Shown here: positions 49,680 to 61,200 of the stretch, piece after piece
Layout: each line of letters begins with the position of its first letter
How positions within the stretch are numbered: position 1 is the stretch's first letter
Assembly: GCA_947486185.1 (NCBI GenBank)
Contig: CANKTH010000012.1
Coordinates: 1 to 64,000 of the forward strand
DNA length: 64,000 bases
Direction of reading: 5' to 3'
Source: Deltaproteobacteria bacterium
GTDB lineage: Bacteria; Myxococcota_A; UBA796; SXON01
Translations under genes and position numbers: made by a program
Notes under the pieces: generated by a model
What the model was told of the DNA's origin: nothing
Databases searched by the model: none
What the model saw: the letters and a program-made list of their open reading frames with translations, nothing else

Positions 49680-50696
49680 TCAGAGGCTCGGCTTGTTGAA
49701 GGTGTCGGCCGGGGGGGTGCTGAGCAGGGCGAGCTCCTTGACCACCAGGGTCTCGACCCGGCCATCAGCACGTCGAAGCGTTGTTTTACGGGGCATCCAC
49801 ACCCCTGGGGCGAGCTCCGCGTAGTCTGACATCTCGAACAGGATGGGCCCGGCGTCAGTGACATAACGTGCGCCCAACACCCGGCCGGTGTTGGTGTCAA
49901 GATCGACGAAAGACAAGGCTGGCTCGTCACTGTCAGCACCGCGCCCAATACGTACCCCGGAGTCCGCACCTTCCAGGAAGGAAAACTGCTCCACGCCCGC
50001 GCCGGCGAACAGTCCCGGCAGGTCGAGCACCACCGCGAGCACGGCCTCCGGTGCCAGCTCATCTGCGGCGTTGAGGGTCACGCCGATATCCCTGACTTCA
50101 ACTTTGCCTTCCGCCGCGACCCAGGCGCCTGACTGGTTGGCGACGAGCACGCTCGGGTGACCGGCGCCCGTGGGCGTCACGCTCACCCGGCGGAACCCGC
50201 CCTGTCGCCAATAATCATGGCGTACGGTCATGTCTTTACCGTTGTAGGGAACGGTTCGCTCGAACACGAAATGGACCACCTCGGCGTGGGCGAGGGCCAC
50301 CACCCCGCCGCGCACCCCTCCGTGGGCCTCGGTTGCTCGGTCCAGCCACTGCTGGGCGGACATCGAGCGAGCGCTCGCGGTGGCCTGCGCGGGCGCGGGC
50401 CGCTCCGTCTTGGTCTTCTTCCCGTCATCGAGCCGCATGACGGCGAAACTGACGGCCGCCATCCCCTCGCCGAGCCGCTCGGCGGCCTTCATCGCCGATG
50501 CTTCGTCGGTGAAGTGCTCGACGAGCACCATGTACTGCCAGCCCTCCCCGAGCTGGAAACGCCGAACGATACGCGCCGGATAACCGGCGGAGATCGCGCC
50601 CGTCTCAAAATCCGCAGCGGCCGCGCGATCCAAGAAAGGAGCCGCCTCGACCCAATATTCGTCCGCGAGAGCCAGCGCGCTGAGCAGGAGCCACAT
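49680..50696 (-). CDS. Secreted LolA-like protein with SPOR-like N-terminus
   Basis: 338 residues with a short signal (MWLLLSALALADE). Residues ~15-95 look like a SPOR-type unit: YWVEAAPFLDRAAAADFETG, QYMVLVEHFTDEASAMKAAE. After a Thr/Ala-rich linker the C-terminal 220 residues follow the outer-membrane lipoprotein carrier plan: QQWLDRATEAHGGVRGGVVA at the start, then VRHDYWRQGGFRRVSV and antiparallel strands ending in VWMPRKTTLRRADGRVETLV. LolA-like domains bind lipids in the periplasm; SPOR binds septal peptidoglycan. Convergent with the GT-C-like gene. Confidence 0.55.
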   Translation of the reverse strand: MWLLLSALALADEYWVEAAPFLDRAAAADFETGAISAGYPARIVRRFQLGEGWQYMVLVEHFTDEASAMKAAERLGEGMAAVSFAVMRLDDGKKTKTERPAPAQATASARSMSAQQWLDRATEAHGGVRGGVVALAHAEVVHFVFERTVPYNGKDMTVRHDYWRQGGFRRVSVTPTGAGHPSVLVANQSGAWVAAEGKVEVRDIGVTLNAADELAPEAVLAVVLDLPGLFAGAGVEQFSFLEGADSGVRIGRGADSDEPALSFVDLDTNTGRVLGARYVTDAGPILFEMSDYAELAPGVWMPRKTTLRRADGRVETLVVKELALLSTPPADTFNKPSL

Positions 50697-50756
50697 GGGT
50701 TGGGCCCTTAGCCCGCCCGAGGGGCAGCGGCCCGCCCCCGGGTGGCGTCCCGAAGC

Positions 50757-53453
<2,697 letters not shown>

Positions 53454-53549
53454 TTGGGAACTCCTCGGCGAGATTCACAAGCTTCCAGCCAGACGATACC
53501 ACACGCATCGGGTGGCCGTCCAATTGGGCGCCTGGCCGCGGCGGCGGGC

Positions 53550-54539
53550 CTAACGGAACTGTGCGCGGTAACGCTCCATCACCGCGCCGAAGGCCTCTTC
53601 GCCCCAGCGCTGCTCAACCGTGTGGATCACCGCGAGCACCGGCGTCGCGGCGGACTGGCCCAACAGGTCCTCCAGGGTGGCCTTGCAGGTGAACAGCGTG
53701 TTGAGCACGCCCAACCGATCATCTTCCTTTTCCTGGATCTCGGCCAGCATCATCGACGCGAGCAGATAGAGGATGGGATCGGTACATTCAAGCGCGGATT
53801 TTTTGGCCTCCGCCGTGTACCAGGCGCCGCGCGGAAGTCGGCCCCCCTGGATCGCGTCGCCAGCGAGCTGGAGCTGGAGATAACCGGCTGCCCCGTGGTC
53901 CCCCGCCTTCACCGCGTCGGCCAGGATGCCCTCCAACGACTCCGTGGTGGCGCCAAGCTGGCGTCCCAACAACTGAAGCTCAAGCCGCGCCCGCAACATC
54001 TGCGCGGAAGAGGGGGCTCCTCCGACCATCGCGGCAGCGAGCAGCTCGAGCGCCCGTTCGGGCTGGCCCGCGAGCTGAACCAGCATCGCCAGCCGTCGCA
54101 AGGTGTCGAGGCGATTCTCGTGGTCGCCCAGGCGTTCGAGGATCTCGGCGACCTCTGCGAGCTTCGCCGCCGCGTCGGCGTACCGTTGCTGGCCGCATAA
54201 CAGCGCCGCCTGACGATCCAATACACGACCCACCAGCCTCGGGTCGCCGGCGCGCCGCGCGGCGGATTCAGCGAGGCCGAGGTTCTCCAGGATCGCCGCG
54301 TGTCCTGGGCGCACGCGCGCCAGGAGGATGGCCATGCCGTAGCGTGTCTTGGCCTCCTCGGCGTTGTCACCCAGCTGGGCAAAAAGCGCCGCAGCCCGTT
54401 CCAGCGCGCGACCTGCCCCAACCACGTCGCGGTCACCGATCGCCGCGGTCGCGTACTCTGAGAGCGCGCGTGCCTCTCGCCCGGATTCGCCCAGCGCACG
54501 CGCGGTCGCTGCCTCAGCGGCCCATTTTGCCGCGCTCAC
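53550..54539 (-). CDS. TPR-like alpha-solenoid protein
   Basis: 329 residues from a GTG at 54539 that overlaps the upstream stop (GTGA). Nearly all helix, with repeating Ala/Leu/Glu pairs of TPR type: RALERAAALFAQLGDNAEEA, GRVLDRQAALLCGQQRYADA, KLAEVAEILERLGDHENRLD, LRRLAMLVQLAGQPERALEL. No signal or catalytic motif; cytoplasmic scaffold. Being coupled to the unknown gene at 54536-55192, and divergent from the giant DUF4157 gene, it may belong to the same system, for example as a loading chaperone. This is inference. Confidence 0.7.
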   Translation of the reverse strand: MSAAKWAAEAATARALGESGREARALSEYATAAIGDRDVVGAGRALERAAALFAQLGDNAEEAKTRYGMAILLARVRPGHAAILENLGLAESAARRAGDPRLVGRVLDRQAALLCGQQRYADAAAKLAEVAEILERLGDHENRLDTLRRLAMLVQLAGQPERALELLAAAMVGGAPSSAQMLRARLELQLLGRQLGATTESLEGILADAVKAGDHGAAGYLQLQLAGDAIQGGRLPRGAWYTAEAKKSALECTDPILYLLASMMLAEIQEKEDDRLGVLNTLFTCKATLEDLLGQSAATPVLAVIHTVEQRWGEEAFGAVMERYRAQFR

Positions 54540-55192
54540 TCTTCGAGCCCGTCCCAAGGAAGCAGGATCACCGAAGCCAATTCCGGATAGTCCTCTACCC
54601 GGAGCGCCGATCCCGGCTCGAGCGGGTTCTGCTGCGGCGCCGGGTTGATCTTCTCGTCCACCACAAATGCAGGCTCTACCGGGCGGTCGTCGTCGTCCTC
54701 CTGATCGCGTTGGGGGATGACCCCGGTCCCGAAGGCGCCGTCTCGCAGGCCGAACACCCGCGAAAGGGCCCGCTGGGCGTCCCGAAGGCCGCGAAGCTGA
54801 GCTTCGCCGGTAGTCATCTGCGTCGCCTCCACAAAATCTTCGACGGAGCCATTGTCGGCTTCGTCGGGGCGGAGACCGTGGATCAATCCCGCGAGCGCAT
54901 GCGCGGTGGCGCGGCCTACATTGGGCGAAGCCCGGGCGACAATCGCCACAAATCGCTCGTCCGACTCGATCATCGCACCCAGCTCATCCTCCTCGTAGCC
55001 CCAGAGGCGCGCCAGCTCCCAAGCGCCCATTCCTTGGACTTCTGCCGCCAACAACGCGAGATATACCCCCGTGGGCGCCGCGCATCCACTCTGCACGTAC
55101 TCCTTCTCGGGCACGATGCGGACCACCCAGACCTGAGCCTCGTCCTCAGGATCATGGCCGTTCTTCCCGTTGACTTCACCGTTCTCGCTCAT
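54536..55192 (-). CDS. Hypothetical protein divergent from the DUF4157 giant
   Basis: 218 residues from the ATG at 55192 ([20 protein letters not shown]). It is soluble, acidic and without signal. The middle is helical ([60 protein letters not shown]), followed by an acidic, Pro-rich stretch ([20 protein letters not shown]). No family recognised. It is coupled to the TPR gene by GTGA and shares a 76-base divergent promoter region with the giant gene. A role with it (chaperone, regulator or immunity) is possible but unproven. Confidence 0.6.
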   Translation of the reverse strand: MSENGEVNGKNGHDPEDEAQVWVVRIVPEKEYVQSGCAAPTGVYLALLAAEVQGMGAWELARLWGYEEDELGAMIESDERFVAIVARASPNVGRATAHALAGLIHGLRPDEADNGSVEDFVEATQMTTGEAQLRGLRDAQRALSRVFGLRDGAFGTGVIPQRDQEDDDDRPVEPAFVVDEKINPAPQQNPLEPGSALRVEDYPELASVILLPWDGLEE

Positions 55193-55268
55193 CTGGCGCC
55201 GCCCGTTCGGCAAGATTGTATCACTCCCGCGTTTGCCGTATGCTCTATCCGTCGTAGCAGGCAGGAAG

Positions 55269-58200
55269 ATGGCCAAACTTTCCCTTCAGAAGCGGTCAGA
55301 GAAAAAGCATGCGGCGAAGCAGCTAGTTCTTGAAGAGGAGCTGCGTCAGAACGTCCGCGGTCCGGCGCCGCAGGCGGAGCCCCACGCCGCTTTTGCGTCT
55401 GACGCGCACCGTATTTTTGGGAATCGGGTCGTAGGCGCGGCGCTTGCGGGCGAGGCGCTCGAGGGGCCCGAGTCGATGGTGCACTCGGTGTTGGCGCTCG
55501 GGGCCGCGGGTGTTCACGTCGGCGACAGCGTTTTCGGGGTGTTCAGCAATTCGCAGTTGATCTCGGCGATCGCGGCGGACTCCAGCCTGGGGTCCCTCGA
55601 TGGCAGCCTCGGCGAGGGCGGCTTTGAGGGTGCCTTGGGCGGAGGCTGGGAGAGCGGCGGGTCGAGCGCTTACGGCGCCGAGAGCGGGGCGAGCGGGTTT
55701 GACGGCGTGCTCGCGGCGGATCGGTCCCCGGCGAGCACGGGGGCACAGCGTGGGCAGAGTGGGCGTTCGGCGGACCGCATCGTGCAGCAGGCGATGTCGG
55801 GTGGCGGACGCGGTCTCCCCGCCGAGGTCCGCGCCGACCTCGAGCGGCGCTTCGGCGCCTCCTTCGAGGACGTCCGGATCCACACCGACGGCACGGCTAA
55901 ATCGGCGGCCGCGGCGGTCAACGCGCGCGCCTTCACCGTAGGCTCCGACATCTGGTTCGGTGCCGGCGAGTTCAACCCGAGCTCGGGTGACGGCATCGAG
56001 CTGCTCGCGCACGAGCTCACCCACGTCCTGCAAAACCGGGCGGGCGACGCTGGCTCTGGCCAGACCGAGGTCGTCGACGGTGTGCGTGTGTCCTCGCCAT
56101 CGGATCGCCGCGAGCGCGAGGCGGAGGCAACGGGGCGGCGCATCGCGTCGATGCCAAGGTTTGATCTTTGGAACCCCTCTGCGGACTCCATCAGCCTGGA
56201 CGCCGGCATGGCGGAGCAGGTTGGGGCGCCGGAGGCCGGGTCGGGTCCGGAGAGCGCGGGTGTGGATGGCCGGGAAACGGCCGCGGCGGGTGCCGGGCAG
56301 AGCGACGTCTCAGCGGGAGACACCGGCAGCGCAGGGGTCTCGGGCGGGATCTCGCGCGACAAGACGGACGAGAAGCAGGAGACCAAGCTGGTCAAGGCGC
56401 CCAACGGCGACTCCTTGACCCTCTACTCCGACGGGAAAGGCGGCTGGTACTTCATCAGCAAGGAGAAGGGCAGCCAGATCGCCTGTAGTGAAAAGGGGGA
56501 GCCGACACCTGAGGCCGTAGAGAAGCTGACGGCTGAGGCCCGCAACAAAGGTGAGGGCAAAGGTGCGCCCCCGCCGTCCGACTCCGTCGAGCCCGGGCCT
56601 CAGGGCGTAGACACCCAAGAAACCCAGGGACAAGGCGGCCCCGGCGGCGGCGGCCCCGGGATGGGCGTTGGCGCAGGTGGTGGCGGCGGCCAGGGTGGAC
56701 CCGGCGGCGGCGGTCTCTCCGGCCCGCCTAAACCGTATTCTGAGCTCTCCTCCGGGCCGCTCGCCAAGTACGCGGAAGAAAAGGCCTGGCACGAGACCTG
56801 GAAAGCGGGCGGCGGTGAGACCGGCAGCCTCAACACGGTAGGCGCCGGCGACAAGGCCGGTTTGATCGGCGAGGCCCTGCTCGCGGGCGGCGCTGAGGGC
56901 TTCGTCAACGGCGCTCAGCAGATGCTGATCGACGCCGTCCTGAACAAGGCCACGAAGAACATCCCTTACGCGTCCGGCTTCATCGCGATCGCGCAGATCG
57001 CCTACGACCCCAAGAAGTGGTGGGAAGAGAACGTCCAGGGCGCCATCGTCGACAAGGCCGCGGGGGGCTGGAACAAGCTGACCTCGGGTGAGAGCGACTG
57101 GATCGACCGTTTTGAGGGGGTGGTCAACATCCTCGAGTCGCTCAACAGCATCATCGGGCTCGCCTCCACCGTCTGTATGATCGTGGCCGCGGCGGGTTTC
57201 ATCCTCTCGTTCATCTGCCCGGCCTTGATCCCCTTTGTGGCGCTTGCGGCCAAGTGGGGGCTCCTCCTGGGCCAGATCAACACGATCGTGGGGCTCGGGA
57301 TCAACGCCTTGAAGCTGATCATCGTGGTGGCCCGAGCGGTGCAGATCGCGGTGAGCGACGCCGATCCGGCGACACAGGCGGCGCGCGCCGACAAGCTCAA
57401 GGGGATGATGACCGAGTGGAGCACTGAGTTCACCAAGCGCCAGGGCGCGAAGCTCCAGTCCAAGCTCCAGACCAAACGAGCGAAGCCGGGCGACCCCGAC
57501 ACCGGCGGTGGCACCGCCAACAAGGGTCAGGCCGGCGCACAGAACGCGTCGACCAAGAAGACCGACTGGAAAACCCGGGCGAGTAAGCTGAAAGAGTCGG
57601 TGAAGGGCATCACCTTCAAGGGCACGCTGAAGGCCGCCGGCAGCACGTTGAAGAAGGGCGCCTCGGAGGTCACCGGCTACGGAGAGGCCAAGAAGCAGAT
57701 CGGCACGACCTTCCGCGGCCCCGACAGCACCCTGAAGAAGACCGTTGGGCTCACCAAGGCCTTCAAGGACAACAAACACGGCTCGTCGCAACAGTGGAAA
57801 GCGATGAAGGCGGTGGACGGAGACATCTCCACCAAAAACACCGATGCACGGTACAAAAAGCACACCGACAAGCGCGACGCGCAGATCGCCGCGGTCCATG
57901 GCCCGGCGGCGGTGAACGGCACCTTCAGCAACACCTACAAGGACGTCAAGAAACGCGCGACCTCGCCGGATTTCTGGGACCCCAAGAACAAGGGCGAGCG
58001 GAAGCGCCTGATCAAAGAGCTGGAAAAATCGGGCACCAAAGAGGGGCTCCGCACGGCCAAGGAGCTGCGTGACGCCGAAGCGATGGTCAAGGAGTTCCGC
58101 ACCGGCAAGAAGCAGGGGGATCACGACAGCGACCAGGTCGCCGTGCGGCTCACCAAGGATCGTCCTGACAAGAGTGGCGGTCGCACGGCGGCACCCGCGG

Positions 58201-61200
58201 GCCTCCACAACGTGGCCAACCTCACGGACACCCGCGGCCGGAGCCAGGCGCCCGACGCGATGGACGCGATCGGCTACAAGAAGACCGACGTCGAGAAGGC
58301 CCAGAAAAAGAACGAGGTTTATGTAGCCGTTCTGGAGCGAACCAAGAACGGGCAGATGCAGCCGGCCGATCTCGACACGATGACCGCGGCCTCCAAGAAG
58401 AACGGCAACGTCATCATCGGCATGAAAGACGGCAAGCCGGTCCGGCTCAAAGATGTGGTGGGTCGTACGCCGAAGACCATCCGCAGGAACATCGACCGCG
58501 CGCTCAACACCCCCGACGCGGACGCCACGCCCGAGATTCGGCGCATCAAGAAGGCGCTGGAGCAGGGTTTTGGCGCGAATGAGCAGAAGACCACCGACGG
58601 CCTGACCCTCAACGAGAAGGGTCACACCCAGAGCGCGACGTCGGCGGCTCAGCGGCGGGCTCAGCGCGACCAGATCGAGGCCGAGTCCAAGTCGCGTCAG
58701 GAGGCCCTCAAGAAGGAGCTCGACGAGAAGTTGGCACAGGCAGGCAACCGGCGCGAGCGGGCCGAGGCGCACACGGCGTACCAGAAGCAGCTCCTCGCCG
58801 AGCGTAAACAGAGCAAACAGCAGATCACCGATCACGACGCCAGCGCCGACCGGCAGCACCGGGGAAATCGGGTCGGCAGCAACGGGAGGAGCGAGAACGA
58901 CCGTCCTGTGCGTGAATACTACATCGACCGTAGCAAACGCGGCAGCAACCCTCTCCAGCGCGCGAAGGGCAAGGACGAGAAGGGCGAGAGCGTGGACGTT
59001 GGCCAGAGCTCGGCCAAGCAGCTCCATGAGTATGACTCCATCGTGGGTGTCAGCCGGCTCGATTGGCAAAAGAAGACGGCAGCTGATCGTGTCAAGGGCT
59101 TCCTGAGCGGCGCCAAGGACAAAGCCAGCGACCTCGGGAAGTCCGTGAAGGACGGGGTGAGCGACACCGCCGCGGGCTTCAAGCCGGGGAATCTGCGGAA
59201 CAACCTGTCTTCGGAGTCGGACCTCCCAGCCAACGGTTATGGCCATGACGGCACGGGCGGCTACGGTGGCGCGGGCGTCGGCCCGGCCCAGAAGCTCCTC
59301 GAGGGCGTCACCAGCGATGGCGCCGTCGGTGCCGACGGCAAGCCCGTGCTGGGCAAGGACGGCCAGCAGCAGCGCGTCGCGAAGACGGATCGGGCGATGA
59401 GCGGGCTCTCCGGCGGTCTTTTTGGTAAGGACGCTGGTGGGCAGGACAACAACGCCAAGCGGAATCAGGAGTGGGTGGAGAAGGAGAAGGCGGAGCTCGC
59501 GGACAAGATCAAGAGCTTCGACGAGCAGCACATCTCCGCGAGCGGCAATCTGCCCGCGCCGCCCTCGACCCAGGAGGGTGTGCTTGACTCGGCCGCCTTC
59601 ACCTACACCAAGCTCGATCAGGAGATCCAGGGTCTTCGTGGCCAGAAGACCGAGACCGAGGCCCTCAAGGTGGACGCCCAGGAGTCCAGCCAGATGCTGG
59701 AGAACGAGAAACAGGTCGCCGCGACCAACAAGACGTCCATCGCCACGCAGAAGACCGATCTGGGCACCAAGAAGGGCAACCAGGACAAGGCGGCCACCAA
59801 GATCGGCGAACAGGGCGCCAAAGGTGGAGAGCTGTCGGGCACCACCGGCGGAATCATCGGCGCGGTGGTCGGCTTCGTCACCGGCTTCATGGACCTCTGT
59901 GGGATGATCCCCTCACGCCTCACCAACAAGGGGCAAAGAGCGGCGGCGGGTGCGAACAGCATCAAAGAGGGCCTCAACCAGGCGAAGGAGGGCGGCGACA
60001 CCACCAAGGCCAACGCCGATGCCCAGAATACCAAGGTAGATGGGTTTAAAGCCGCGACCGAGACCGCGAATCAGTCCACCACCGAGGCCGAAGGCACCCT
60101 ATCGGGGCTCGAAGGCCAGATCGCGACGGCTACGGCGGAGACCGAGCAAGGGAAAGGCGAGCTCAACGCGGCCTCGAGCGACATCGACGCGAAGATCCAG
60201 GATCTGGAGTCCAAGAAGGCGGAGCAGTCCGCCCGCAGCCAGGAGTCCGGGTCCGCGATGAATTCCTGGGCGGACACCCATTTCGGGCTTCGTACCGGTC
60301 AGGTTCAGGAGGGTGACAAATCGGTCTCCGACCTGGAGGGCCGCCTCAAGGAGCTCGAGAAGAGGGCAAACGCCCCCGGCGGTGACACCGGGGCGGCGCC
60401 CGGCACTGAGGCGAGCGAGCCCGCGTCGGGCGCAAAGGACAACCCGGTTGGGGATTTCGGCCCGCTGCCCGGCAGCGAGCCCTCAGGCATGGTGTACGCC
60501 GACCTCAAGGGGCCGGCGCCGAAAGAGACCCCCAAGGCGCTCCCGGAAGGCGCGCGCTCGGGCGGGGCGCCCCTTCCGACGGCGGTTCGCGGCAAGATGG
60601 AAGGGGCCTTTGGTGAAGACTTTTCGAATGTCCGCGTCCACACCGGGGCACCGGCCCAGCAGGCAGCCGGCTCCTTCAACGCCCGCGCGTTGACGATGGG
60701 CACCGACATCATGATGGGCTCCGGCCAGGGCGCGATGAGCACCCCGGGCGGCCAGGAGCTGCTCGCCCACGAGCTCACCCACACGCTGCAACAAGGGGCC
60801 GGGCAGGTCCGGCGGAAAGGACTGGAGCTTGCTGGCTCCAACTCTCCCGAGGAGCGTGAGGCGGATCGACGTGCCCGGGAAGTGATGAGCTTCTTGTCGA
60901 GCCCGACCGACCGCCGCGCGGACAACCAGGACCGTCCCGACAGCGGAAACAACCGCGAGTCAGGGGGACGTGACGGCGAGCCGGGCGCGATTCAGGGCGG
61001 GACCCCGCGCGCGATGGGTCCCGCGGGCGGTCGCCGTCAGGCCGGGCAGGGGGCGCCAGGCGGGCCGATGAACCCGGCGCGCGGTGGAAATCCCCGAGCG
61101 AACGCTGGGGATAGCCCAGCGCCCGATCCTCGGCAGGCCGCGCGTCCAGAGGTGACGCCGCGGGCGCCGCGGGGCAGGGCGGAGCCCCAGAATGGAGCGG

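Noticed and set aside
56310-59531. A 1,073-codon open frame on the minus strand, Leu/Val/Arg-rich
   Set aside because: It lies exactly antisense, codon-on-codon, to the giant DUF4157 gene. Codon-phase complement of a Lys/Glu/Ala/Gly-rich GC-rich gene lacks stops by composition. It shows no domain and no ribosome site.
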